A stretch of DNA of 64,000 nucleotides from Marinobacterium lacunae (lineage in GTDB: Bacteria; Pseudomonadota; Gammaproteobacteria; Pseudomonadales; Balneatricaceae): assembly GCF_000705555.1 (NCBI RefSeq), contig NZ_JMQN01000021.1:62001-126000 (forward strand), given 5' to 3'. Below, piece after piece: positions 26,124 through 34,161 of the stretch. A program made the translations under genes and the position numbers. The number at the start of each line of letters is the position of its first letter. Position 1 is the stretch's first letter. The notes below the pieces were generated by a model. That model did not search any database. It was given only the letters and a program-made list of their open reading frames with translations, and was not told the origin of the DNA.

Positions 26124-26599
26124 TGCTTTCATCCTATTCACTGACCATCATGCACCAGATTACCGGTTTGCTTCTCGAACCTGTGGTGTGGGGGCTGATG
26201 TTCTTTCTGGCGCTGAGCCTCTGGGAGTCGGGGCTAGCACTTGGCGAGCGCTGCGGCGGGTTGCAGCGCCTGCGTGAGAGGGGCGATGCCGAGCGGGCGA
26301 TGCGACAGGGGCGTCGCCGGATCGAGCGGGCAGACTTCATCACCCGGATCTGTCCGATGCTTGGATTGATGGGGACGCTGATCCCACTTGGACCCGGGTT
26401 GTCCGCGCTCGGTGATGGTGAGTTGTCCATTCTGACGACTGCAATGACGGTCGCCTTCGATACGACGGTGATGGGGCTGTTAGGCGGAATACTGGGCTTT
26501 GTGCTTGGACGGCTGAGACGGCGCTGGTATGACCAGCTTCTGACCCAGATCGAGTCTCGTCCGAGGCTGGATCCGGTGAAACTGAAGGAGGCCGCATAG
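26123..26599 (+). CDS. MotA/TolQ/ExbB proton-channel family protein
   Basis: A 158-residue inner-membrane protein. A first membrane helix (about residues 15-35) is followed by a basic cytoplasmic loop and the ExbB/TolQ signature ICPMLGLMGTLIPLGPGLSALG, then AMTVAFDTTVMGLLGGILGFVLG, with the conserved pore-facing threonines. It is shorter than ExbB (about 240) but has the complete channel core. Its ATG overlaps the CobN-like stop (TGATG), and its own stop overlaps the DUF2149 start (TAGTG), so translation of all three is coupled. It presumably forms a proton-driven motor with the DUF2149 protein. Confidence 0.9.
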   Translation: MLSSYSLTIMHQITGLLLEPVVWGLMFFLALSLWESGLALGERCGGLQRLRERGDAERAMRQGRRRIERADFITRICPMLGLMGTLIPLGPGLSALGDGELSILTTAMTVAFDTTVMGLLGGILGFVLGRLRRRWYDQLLTQIESRPRLDPVKLKEAA

Positions 26600-26892
26600 T
26601 GAATGGAGGGTGGCGACAAAGCCGTTTTGATCAGGAGCTGGATGAGCCGCTCGGGCCGTTGGCCAATCTGTTGGACCTGATGCTGGTGTTTGCCTGCGGG
26701 CTGATTGCCGCGCTGGTCGCACAAAGTCCTTCGTTGGCCGAACATTTCAAGCCGCGTCAGGCGATATCCCAAGGGCGCGAGCTGCCGCAGATGCCCAAGG
26801 GTATGGAGGGCGCTGCCGGTCAGGGGTTCGAGTCGGTAGGGCAGGTTTACCGCGATCCGAAAACCGGCAAGCTGATTCTGATCGGTGACTGA
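26599..26892 (+). CDS. DUF2149 protein, probable ExbD/TolR-like stator subunit
   Basis: A 97-residue protein with one membrane helix beginning NLLDLMLVFACGLIAALVAQ. Asp26 sits near the start of the helix, as in the ExbD/TolR/MotB proton-carrying aspartate. The periplasmic tail is short and ends with GQVYRDPKTGKLILIGD, a DUF2149 hallmark. DUF2149 is regularly the third gene of CobN-like/ExbB-like operons. I infer that it supplies the proton-carrying residue of the motor; there is no OmpA-like or TonB-like domain. The GTG start overlaps the preceding stop. Confidence 0.85.
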   Translation: MNGGWRQSRFDQELDEPLGPLANLLDLMLVFACGLIAALVAQSPSLAEHFKPRQAISQGRELPQMPKGMEGAAGQGFESVGQVYRDPKTGKLILIGD

Positions 26893-26904
26893 GGATCCGG
26901 TCGG

Positions 26905-27954
26905 TCAGAACGAATAGGAGAGGGCGATAGAGCCGAACTTGTGGCCGCCGTCCTGTCCTTCGAACTGCTGGGTGCGGTAGTAGCGCGCCAGTGACAGTTT
27001 CCATCGCTCCCAGGTCGCGGCGACGCCCCAGGCAGCATCACCGACCAGCGGCTTCTTGTCGACCGAGTGGCTGTCTCTGAAGGTGTTGCCATCAAGAAAA
27101 ATGTCCCGGGCAACCCAGCGGCCATCCAGCGACAGGAACGCATGGACGCCCCATTCGTTGTGTAGCCTTGGATCGACGGAGGTGGGGGTGCTGTTATCGC
27201 CGCCTGTACGCAGGGCTGAGGTGCCGAAATCCTGCGGCAGGTTATAACCGATACGGTACTCTGCACCGGTATTGAGGTAGGTCGCGACATTACCGAGACT
27301 GCCTCCGGCATGTCCGATCAGGTCGTGCTGGAAATTTTCGAACAGGCCGCCGAACATCAGACGCTGCTTGTATTCGTAGATGAACTGGACACCCGGTTCA
27401 TTATGCAGTTGGTTGTCCCAGCCCTTGAACTTCTTGAATCCACGCAGATCGTGAATGAAATTCTGACTCTCTTCTGCCAGTGACCAGGGACCTACGACGC
27501 CAAGGTTAGCCTCGAACGACTTGAGCTTGTGGCGGGTGCGCGTGTGGTAGCCAAAGCCCAGATAGAGCCAGCCAGCATAGGGGCGATCGTTTGGATCGAG
27601 CGTGGTTCGATCCCGGTCGGCAGGTGTGTACATCTGCTGACCAAGGGTGACGATCAGGCGACGGCTGGGCTCTTTTTCAAAGCGTGCCGGCTGCGGGTCG
27701 AACATGGTCAGCGCGCGGTTGGTGCCGCGTATCCAGCCCGGAATGGTGGGATCGTCGATAAAACTGTCGATCTCGGGCGAGACCCAGGAGGCGCGCACGC
27801 CGTTGGTGTACTGTTGGTCGGTATCGGCAAACAGGTCGTTTTCCAGATACAGGCTCAGTGTCCAGCTGTCATCGCCGGGGGCGGAGAAAACCAGAGGTGA
27901 TGCCGTAGCGCCGAGCAGGGCCGACGCCAGTAACAAGGCCTTACGTCGCATCAC
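26905..27954 (-). CDS. LpxR-family lipid A 3'-O-deacylase (DUF2219)
   Basis: A 349-residue outer-membrane beta-barrel protein with a signal peptide (cleavage after VFSA, about residue 25). LYLENDLFADTDQQYTNGVRASW holds the Asn39-Asp40 pair matching LpxR catalytic residues, with a TNG calcium-side motif, and conserved DRPYAGWLYLG and a histidine-containing HNEPGV segment follow. It ends in aromatic YSF, typical for barrel assembly. LpxR removes the 3'-acyloxyacyl chain of lipid A. It adjoins ydbL in the same direction. Confidence 0.88.
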   Translation of the reverse strand: MMRRKALLLASALLGATASPLVFSAPGDDSWTLSLYLENDLFADTDQQYTNGVRASWVSPEIDSFIDDPTIPGWIRGTNRALTMFDPQPARFEKEPSRRLIVTLGQQMYTPADRDRTTLDPNDRPYAGWLYLGFGYHTRTRHKLKSFEANLGVVGPWSLAEESQNFIHDLRGFKKFKGWDNQLHNEPGVQFIYEYKQRLMFGGLFENFQHDLIGHAGGSLGNVATYLNTGAEYRIGYNLPQDFGTSALRTGGDNSTPTSVDPRLHNEWGVHAFLSLDGRWVARDIFLDGNTFRDSHSVDKKPLVGDAAWGVAATWERWKLSLARYYRTQQFEGQDGGHKFGSIALSYSF

Positions 27955-28290
27955 TTATTTCTGTATCCACTTGCCATCGGGCGTACGCACATACTCGCCG
28001 TTGCCGGCACGCTTGAGCAGGCGCTCGCCAGTGCGAAGCTCCATGATCTTCACCTCGACTCCGGCCTCTTTTGCCTTCTGGATATAGAGCGATTTGCGCT
28101 GGTCGTTGATCGATTTCACCAGCGCCTTGACCTCGCCATTGGCGCTGCCGGTCACGATGCCGAGGTAGCCGGTGCTCTGTTCGCCCACCAGGCCGCGTGC
28201 TTTGGCCTCATCCAGCGTCAGGGCAAAGGACGGCGTGGCCAACATAATGAGCAGGGCCGCCATCATTGCCCGCAGTGTAATTCGCTTCAT
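27955..28290 (-). CDS. ydbL: YdbL family (DUF1318) periplasmic protein
   Basis: A 111-residue protein with a signal peptide ending TPSFA and the DUF1318 core TLDEAKARGLVGEQSTGYLGIV. ATG at 28290 has GAAGG eight bases upstream; a GTG at 28299 is too close to it. In E. coli YdbL modulates assembly of the YdbH-YnbE bridge. The gene is in the conserved order ydbH-ynbE-ydbL, 14 bases after ynbE. Confidence 0.93.
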   Translation of the reverse strand: MKRITLRAMMAALLIMLATPSFALTLDEAKARGLVGEQSTGYLGIVTGSANGEVKALVKSINDQRKSLYIQKAKEAGVEVKIMELRTGERLLKRAGNGEYVRTPDGKWIQK

Positions 28291-28304
28291 CTGTGTCACC
28301 TTCC

Positions 28305-28502
28305 TTAAAATAGCTCGCTGTTCTCTTCAAGCAGTGTGTCGATCTGCTTGTCTACCTTGACCAGTATTTCATGCTCGATCTTGACGTTAAGGTTGATGGT
28401 GATCGGGTCAGAGGGCGCCGCGATCTGCACGGTCGGCGTGCAGGCTGTCAGCAGCAATATCATGACTGGCAGAGCGAGACGGTACGCACCTGATGTCAGC
28501 AT
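28305..28502 (-). CDS. ynbE: YnbE family lipoprotein
   Basis: A 65-residue outer-membrane lipoprotein with the lipobox LLTAC (Cys21) and the short amphipathic ITINLNVKIEHEILVKVD segment of YnbE. In E. coli YnbE multimers are thought to extend the YdbH beta-groove to the outer membrane. It lies between ydbH and ydbL, and is small enough to be missed by length-filtered annotation. Confidence 0.92.
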   Translation of the reverse strand: MLTSGAYRLALPVMILLLTACTPTVQIAAPSDPITINLNVKIEHEILVKVDKQIDTLLEENSELF

Positions 28503-28577
28503 AGTCGGAACTCCTCCGCGGTTAAGTGGGTTGTCATCTCAAGGCTCCCATGACCGAGCTTAACAGGGTCTTAAGGC

Positions 28578-30902
28578 TCAGCGCTTCAACTGCTTCTGCA
28601 GCGATTCACCGATCCGTTGTGATATCTGCAATGATCTTAACAGCTGTAACAGATTTTCTTCGATATTGAGCGATAGATCGATCGGACGCCCCTGCTGCCA
28701 GTCTGGATTCTGACCGCGCAGCCGGCTGTTCAGTTCCAGATCGCCGTTGGGGGCGTAGTTTACCCGTAGATCGAGCTGATCAAGTTGGAGGTTGCTAAGG
28801 GCCGATAGCGCTAACTGCAGCCCCGTATTGGCCTGCGCGGCCGCTTCGAGTTCGGCGCTGGGCTGGTAGCGGATCCAGCCCGGGGCGTTGCTGCTGATCT
28901 GTCCGCCACTGATTTCCAGCTCGCCATTATTGAAGGTGATCGGCAGATCGCCTTCCAGGGAGGTCTCGCCGGTGAGCCCCGGTTGCTGGTAGAGACTCAG
29001 CGCCTCGCTCAGCTGAATCTGCTCAAGGCTGGCAGTCGTCTGAAACGAGGGCGCGAAGGGGTTTAGCTCCAGTGCCGGTAGTCGTATCCGGCCACCCAGC
29101 AAATTGAGATCGATCGGTTCCAGCGCAAGTGTTGCACGCCCAGCTTCGGTTTGTGTGAACCGGTATGCGATACGGGTATCAAGGATATCGATACCGGTAC
29201 GGATCTGATCGGCATGAAGTACACCGGTTGAGCGGATTTTTGCGTTCTGGCTGACGGATAGGGCCAAATCCGCATCCAGACCTTCCGCTTCGAGTTGAGT
29301 CCCATATGCCAGATGTGCGCTGCGCAGCGCAATATCGGTCGAGGTAGTTGCTGCGCCTGGCGACGGACCCGAGAGTTGTCCGCTTAGTTTGAGCTCTCCT
29401 TTGAGGATATTGAGGTCGTCAGGCCACTGAGTGATCCAGCGTTTTAGCGTCGGTTGCAGGGATGAAAGGCTGACAGGTGCCATACGCCAGTCTGCACGGA
29501 CTTGCTTGTCGCTGAGCTGCCAGTTAGCGCTGAGGCTGGCTTCGGGTGCTCGCGTGTTCAGCTGCAGACTGCCGGTCGCACGATCTGGCTGCCAGTTTCC
29601 GCGCAACAGCACGGCAGCGCTCGGGAGCTCTTTACCGCTAAGCACGAGCGATGCCGCTTTACTGGACATTTGGAAATCGGCGCTCAATGGGGCGGTCGAT
29701 AGCCTGATATCGGCTGCGACCGGGGACAGCGAAATTGAATCGCCCTCGCTGAGTGTGATTTTCTCGGGTGAAAGGGTCAGCCGTATCGGTGAAACTGACA
29801 GCGGCGTGTCACTTGAGAGTGCTGTCTCGACATTCACGGCCTGCTCAAGCTGCAGTTTCAGGCTTTCAGTCGCCCAATCATCGGTGCGGGCATTGAGCGC
29901 CTGAATACGGCTCTGTGGTTGAATGCTCAGTTGAACGTTGGCCGCCGCAACGATGGCTTTGGCCGATAGCTGAAGATCGATGCTGTCGACGCGTGTTTCA
30001 TCAATGCGGGTCGGGCCGCCTTGAGCGTGAAGTGTGGCGGTGGCCTCAGCGCTTAAGGCCTCTAGCAATCGCGCGTTGTCCAGCGGCAGACGTGACGGCC
30101 ATCGGATATCCAGTGTGCTGCCTAGGCGGCCCTCTTTAATCGGCACCGGTAGCAGGGGTACTAACCCCTGCATCCAAGCAAACAGTGAGTGCAACTCAAG
30201 TTCACTGCGTAAGTGTGCACTCCACTCGGGGCCCTGTGTACGGATGTCGCCGGTAATCTGAGTCAGCATCAGGTTATCGCGTGAGAGCGCCAGAGCCAGT
30301 TGCTGACGGGCGCTGAAATTGGCGTCCAGATAGACCGGGTCGAGCGCTGTTCCGCTTTGAGGCGTGATATCAACGCGCACGCGGCTTAGTAATTGCTGAC
30401 GCGTCAGATCGATGTTGCCGCGGGCTTTTATGGCCGGCTGCTCAGGCGCTTGATAATCGATCGCGACCTCTCCAATCACCAGTCTGCGCGATGGCGCGTA
30501 CTGGAACAGGAGCGAAGGTGGTACTCGATTCAGGTCGAAATCTTTAGCGGCGCTGGTTTCGAGTCGCGCTTCGATGCTGCGCTCGGCGGTAATACCGATC
30601 TGCATCTGCGGGATACGAATCTCGCTGATCTCTTGTGCCAGAATCAGGCGTCGGGGATCAAACAGAATGGTAACGTTGCGGGCGTTGACCTGAATCTGCC
30701 TTTCGTTGCCGCTTTGCTTAAGGGCCAGGGATGGAATCTCGAGGCGATCCCATCCCGGGTGTGTCAGCTCGATTCGAGGGGCGGTGAAGCCCTGATCTGT
30801 CAGCCACTGCTCGATCAGCGAGCGCGCGACATATGGCAGGGCTGTGTACAGTGCGATGATCAGCAGTGGGATAGGCAGCAACAACCAGAGCAGTTTTCGC
30901 AT
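28578..30902 (-). CDS. ydbH: YdbH family AsmA-like intermembrane phospholipid transporter
   Basis: A 774-residue protein anchored by an N-terminal membrane helix (LLWLLLPIPLLIIALYTAL) followed by a long beta-rich body, with a C-terminal IEENLLQLLRSLQISQRIGESL segment. This matches the AsmA-like YdbH family, which with TamB and YhdP carries phospholipids between the membranes in E. coli. The ynbE-ydbL genes follow in the family order. The length is close to E. coli YdbH (about 880), somewhat short in the middle. Confidence 0.9.
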   Translation of the reverse strand: MRKLLWLLLPIPLLIIALYTALPYVARSLIEQWLTDQGFTAPRIELTHPGWDRLEIPSLALKQSGNERQIQVNARNVTILFDPRRLILAQEISEIRIPQMQIGITAERSIEARLETSAAKDFDLNRVPPSLLFQYAPSRRLVIGEVAIDYQAPEQPAIKARGNIDLTRQQLLSRVRVDITPQSGTALDPVYLDANFSARQQLALALSRDNLMLTQITGDIRTQGPEWSAHLRSELELHSLFAWMQGLVPLLPVPIKEGRLGSTLDIRWPSRLPLDNARLLEALSAEATATLHAQGGPTRIDETRVDSIDLQLSAKAIVAAANVQLSIQPQSRIQALNARTDDWATESLKLQLEQAVNVETALSSDTPLSVSPIRLTLSPEKITLSEGDSISLSPVAADIRLSTAPLSADFQMSSKAASLVLSGKELPSAAVLLRGNWQPDRATGSLQLNTRAPEASLSANWQLSDKQVRADWRMAPVSLSSLQPTLKRWITQWPDDLNILKGELKLSGQLSGPSPGAATTSTDIALRSAHLAYGTQLEAEGLDADLALSVSQNAKIRSTGVLHADQIRTGIDILDTRIAYRFTQTEAGRATLALEPIDLNLLGGRIRLPALELNPFAPSFQTTASLEQIQLSEALSLYQQPGLTGETSLEGDLPITFNNGELEISGGQISSNAPGWIRYQPSAELEAAAQANTGLQLALSALSNLQLDQLDLRVNYAPNGDLELNSRLRGQNPDWQQGRPIDLSLNIEENLLQLLRSLQISQRIGESLQKQLKR

Positions 30903-30924
30903 GATGCCTCCCTGTGGCTGACAA

Positions 30925-31566
30925 TCAATCCTTCTTGCGTACGACGTTAAGCCCGTCGCGAAGCGTCAGAAACACGTTCTCGACATCAGGATCTTCAGCA
31001 ATACGTCTGTTCGTTTCCACGAGAATATCGTCGATTTCCGATTCTGGTTGCAACACCTTGCCGGACCAGAGCACGTTGTCGAGTACAATCAGACCACCGG
31101 GGCGCGTCATCTCCTTTACACGCTCATAGTAATTGAGGTAGTTGCGCTTGTCGGCGTCGATGAAGGTGAAATCGAGCGCCATATCCAGCTTCTCGATGGT
31201 GTCCAGTGCTCGGCCGAAGATCACTTCGATCTTGTGGCCATGTTCACTGCGGTCGAAAAATCCCTGGGCAAACTCGATGGCGCGCGGATTAGTTTCGCAG
31301 CAGACCAGACGCCCGTCATCCGGCATCCCTTCGGCGATAGACAGTGCGGAATAGCCGGTGAACATGCCGATCTCCAGTGCCTGCTTGGGCCTGACCATAG
31401 CCGAGAGTAGTTTGAGAGTACGTCCTACCAGCCGACCGGATAGCTTCTGAGGCCATCCCATATTCAGATTGGTCTGGTCGATAAGCTCCTGCAGCAGCGG
31501 CGGCTCTGCGCTGGTTTGCAGATAGGCGTAATCTTCAATGGCTTCGTTAACGAGAAATTCGGGCAT
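30925..31566 (-). CDS. O-methyltransferase, caffeoyl-CoA OMT-like (family 3)
   Basis: A 213-residue class I SAM methyltransferase with ALEIGMFTGYSALSIAEGMP (SAM-binding glycine-rich loop, about residues 64-83), DFTFIDADKRNYLNYYE (metal-binding Asp) and GGLIVLDNVLWSGKV, the family metal/substrate motifs. The bacterial substrate is unknown, usually a catechol-like compound. It stands 22 bases upstream of ydbH on the same strand. Confidence 0.92.
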   Translation of the reverse strand: MPEFLVNEAIEDYAYLQTSAEPPLLQELIDQTNLNMGWPQKLSGRLVGRTLKLLSAMVRPKQALEIGMFTGYSALSIAEGMPDDGRLVCCETNPRAIEFAQGFFDRSEHGHKIEVIFGRALDTIEKLDMALDFTFIDADKRNYLNYYERVKEMTRPGGLIVLDNVLWSGKVLQPESEIDDILVETNRRIAEDPDVENVFLTLRDGLNVVRKKD

Positions 31567-31698
31567 AGGGCTGTTGCTTGTCGATAGTGGCTTGAAAGGC
31601 GTTAGTCTACCATTTTCGATACCACACAGGTGCCTGCCGGAAATATCATCTGATGCTTTCTGCCGTTACAATTGCCTCCTCACAGACAAGGAGGCGCT

Positions 31699-32052
31699 AT
31701 GGCCGAACCACTTTATATCTTTCTTTTCGCCGGTATCGTTTCGATGTCAGCTGCGCTGAGCGCCGGGGCACTTAACAAGCTGGCGCTGGATCAACGGCCC
31801 GCGTTCATGCAGAAACCGAACGGGCAGATTACCGTCATCATGGCCGGTAACCTCGGCGCCATTACCCTGTTGGGCGCCATGGCATTCGGTTTCCTCAAAC
31901 TGCACTGGTGGATTCCGCTCTCGTGCATGTTCATCACCTTCCCCATCGTGCATCTGCTGGTCTTTCAGCGCATCCTCGGGGATCTTAAAAGCCTGATTGT
32001 CATGCTGCCGCTGACAGTCGTGGCCGCTGTGGCGCTTTACTATTATTGGTAA
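31699..32052 (+). CDS. Small integral membrane protein, unknown function
   Basis: A 117-residue protein with about four hydrophobic segments (residues 5-24, 48-68, 72-92, 96-116) and a short charged loop QRPAFMQKPNGQITV. I do not recognise the family. The ATG at 31699 has an AAGGAGG site four bases upstream, making it a well-supported gene; 18 bases separate it from the next gene, so the two may be cotranscribed. Confidence 0.7.
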   Translation: MAEPLYIFLFAGIVSMSAALSAGALNKLALDQRPAFMQKPNGQITVIMAGNLGAITLLGAMAFGFLKLHWWIPLSCMFITFPIVHLLVFQRILGDLKSLIVMLPLTVVAAVALYYYW

Positions 32053-32070
32053 CAGGTATCGGGGGAGGCG

Positions 32071-32697
32071 ATGATTTCGGTCGTTGGTTTTGGTTCACTA
32101 TTGTCGGAACGCTCTGCTCGGGAAAGCGTGCCGGGCCTTACCCATTACCGTCTGGTGAGGGTGTCGGGATACCGCCGTATCTTCAACAAGGTCGGTATTG
32201 TGTTTATTGCCGGGCACGGACAGTGTCCAGACAGCCTTGAGGTCTCCTCCTGTTCTACCGAACCCTGTGCCAGCACCTCCATTATCGCTGCCCAATTTGA
32301 GTGTCCGGTCGATCAGTTTACCGAGCTTTATGAGCGTGAACATCGATATCGCTGGATAGAGGTTCAGCCGGTGGCGCTTGATGGAAGGCCTCAGTGTCCG
32401 GCACGCATGTGTACGGGGTACTCCGATCTGGAGTACCGTCTGAACAAGTGCGTGACCGAACAGGAGTATCATGACAGGGTAGGGCGGCATTACACCGGTG
32501 TTATTTGGCGCGACGATATTTTACCTTTCCCAAGGTATCTGAAGTTCTGCCTGGTATCGGCGGCAAGCCACGGCGACGAGGTGCTCGATAATTTCCTCGA
32601 TACGAGTTTTCTCGCCGATGGCCGTACCAGTATTCGCGAGTATCTGTCCATCCGCCCTGATCTTATCCCTTCATCGCTGCGCGAACGGGTGTCTTGA
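32071..32697 (+). CDS. Gamma-glutamylcyclotransferase-like fold protein (tentative)
   Basis: A 208-residue cytoplasmic protein beginning MISVVGFGSLLSERSARES, which resembles the phosphate-binding GSL loop of gamma-glutamylcyclotransferase-like (GGCT/AIG2) proteins, and the LVRVSGYRRIFNKVG segment fits the following strand. A catalytic-site glutamate consistent with the family may be the one in ELYEREHRY. Confirmation needs a fold search; no specific substrate is visible. GGGGAGG lies before the ATG at 32071. It is 18 bases after the membrane-protein gene. Confidence 0.55.
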   Translation: MISVVGFGSLLSERSARESVPGLTHYRLVRVSGYRRIFNKVGIVFIAGHGQCPDSLEVSSCSTEPCASTSIIAAQFECPVDQFTELYEREHRYRWIEVQPVALDGRPQCPARMCTGYSDLEYRLNKCVTEQEYHDRVGRHYTGVIWRDDILPFPRYLKFCLVSAASHGDEVLDNFLDTSFLADGRTSIREYLSIRPDLIPSSLRERVS

Positions 32698-32853
32698 TCC
32701 CGGACACTCGCTCGAGCGGTGCGCTATTCCCGCTGCCGTTTAATTTCGCCTTAAGACAACGCAGGCATATCTAGACCCTTAATCTTGCCGGAACTGACTG
32801 TCTCGAGAGCTGTTCTCGAGTTGCTCGGTATACGCCTTGGTATGAGGGTCGCT

Positions 32854-33579
32854 ATGAACGTTAAGGTCCAAGCCGCAGAGTTGCCATTCCCGGCTACAGC
32901 CTATGGGGCCGGTTGGCTAAGACTGTTGCAGCCGTTGGGTGTGGCTATATTGCTGCAAAGTCTGATCAGCGGCTGGCAATTGGATCTGGCCTGGTCGAGC
33001 TGGCTGTATGCCGAGGAGGGGCGTAGCTGGATCTTGCGAGACTCCTGGTTCTTCAGCGAAGTCGTACACAAGGGCGGTCGGGAGCTCAGTATCGGGTTGT
33101 TGATCCTGGTCTGTATGGCTTTCGTCGTGAGCTGGAAAGTACCTGCACTTTCGCGTTATCGCCGGGTGTTGCTTTACCTGATATTAGGACCTGCTACCGC
33201 CAGTGCGCTGGTCGCCGGCGCCAAGCATATTACTGGGGTGGATTGCCCGTGGAGTCTTGATATCTTCGGCGGAGATCAGCCCTATGTGCCGTTGGTTCAG
33301 AACCTGCTCCGGGGGGGCGGTGATGGCGTCTGCTTTCCGGCAGGTCATGCCAGTGCAGGCTACGCCTGGCTTGCGTTGTATTTCGCCGCGGTCGCGGTAG
33401 CCCCTCGCTGGCGGTATGTGGCGCTTGCCGTGGCTTTAGGGGCAGGCCTCCTGTTTGGGGTCTCCCAGCAGCTTAGAGGAGCGCATTTCCTTTCACACGA
33501 TCTCTGGAGTCTGGTTCTATGCTGGTACACCGTCATGTTACTTGCACGGTGGATGCTGGCGAAGAGCGATAAGCGATAA
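32854..33579 (+). CDS. PAP2-superfamily membrane phosphatase
   Basis: A 241-residue membrane protein with about six helices and PAP2 motifs: AKHITGVDCPW (first motif, Lys conserved, variant after), FPAGHASAGYAW (PSGH-like, with Ala for Ser) and QLRGAHFLSHDLWS (third motif). These proteins remove phosphate from lipid or isoprenoid phosphates (undecaprenyl-PP, PgpB-like or lipid A). The ATG at 32854 has GAGGG five bases upstream and is preferred to starts at 32785 or 32842. The substrate cannot be read from the sequence. Confidence 0.88.
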   Translation: MNVKVQAAELPFPATAYGAGWLRLLQPLGVAILLQSLISGWQLDLAWSSWLYAEEGRSWILRDSWFFSEVVHKGGRELSIGLLILVCMAFVVSWKVPALSRYRRVLLYLILGPATASALVAGAKHITGVDCPWSLDIFGGDQPYVPLVQNLLRGGGDGVCFPAGHASAGYAWLALYFAAVAVAPRWRYVALAVALGAGLLFGVSQQLRGAHFLSHDLWSLVLCWYTVMLLARWMLAKSDKR

Positions 33580-34161
33580 CGTCAGAGCGCTTTGCCGTTA
33601 TTCGAATCCCCTGTCCGGCAGCCCGGATAGGGGATTTTGCTTTTCGGCTACTCCGGCGGGGCAGTCTGCCTGTTGCTGGGGCTGATTAGGCGAGACAGAT
33701 ATGAATAATCGACATTTCTTTTGCTGTTAAAATCAACATTAAATTTTGATTTTTTTAAGATTGATCAAAATTAAAATTTGATATTTTTGTGTTTTATCAA
33801 AATTAAATATTGATTTGTCACAGGTTATTCAAAATTAAATTTTGATTTTTTTGCTTTTGAAGTTCATGAAAGTTTTTTGATATCGCTTTTTAAAAGCGGC
33901 AAAACTTTTCACTCCTGTTGGGTATAGCGGTTTGAAATAGAAAGAAATTTCCCTTTAGTGCGGCAAAAACCTGCCGATATTCTCCTTTATGGTGCTGTTG
34001 CTTTTTTAAACAGGTCTACGCAATACTTGCTCTGCAGACAGCCGATAAAAAGGGTTTTCTGGTTTGGCGCGCTTCTTGCTCTAAATCCTTTGAGTGCATC
34101 GGTTGCAACGCTGCAGATTCGATTAAAACCTGCTGATGCAGACAACCCGACTCAGACGACT
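33580..34161. other. Long non-coding gap upstream of ftsA
   Basis: 582 bases without a convincing gene. Contents: the four-copy palindrome array, a CGCTTTT/AAAAGCG inverted repeat at about 33885-33899, and a frame open from 33958 into ftsA that has no ribosome-binding site. No ftsQ, ddlB or murC, which usually precede ftsA, is present. Confidence 0.6.
33732..33846. repeat. Four AT-rich 19-bp palindromes at an exact 32-bp period
   Basis: Copies begin at 33732, 33764, 33796 and 33828, each 19 bases long and separated by exactly 13 bases. The consensus is ATCAAAATTAAATTTTGAT, an inverted repeat (ATCAAAAT-TAA-ATTTTGAT). Copies differ at one to three positions (ATCAACAT in copy 1, AAAATTTGAT in 2, AAATATTGAT in 3, TTCAAAAT in 4) yet keep length and phase. 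A 32-bp period is close to three helical turns, so all four would face the same side of the DNA. The array lies between the PAP2 gene and ftsA, 315 bases before the ftsA ATG. It looks like an operator array for a dimeric regulator. Confidence 0.85.

Noticed and set aside
33732-33846. A short CRISPR-like array
   Set aside because: Units are palindromic and 19 bases with constant 13-base AT-rich gaps; CRISPR spacers are longer and variable, and no cas genes are nearby.
33958-34161. An N-terminal extension of FtsA
   Set aside because: The longer frame has no ribosome-binding site and would give FtsA 488 residues instead of the family's 420.
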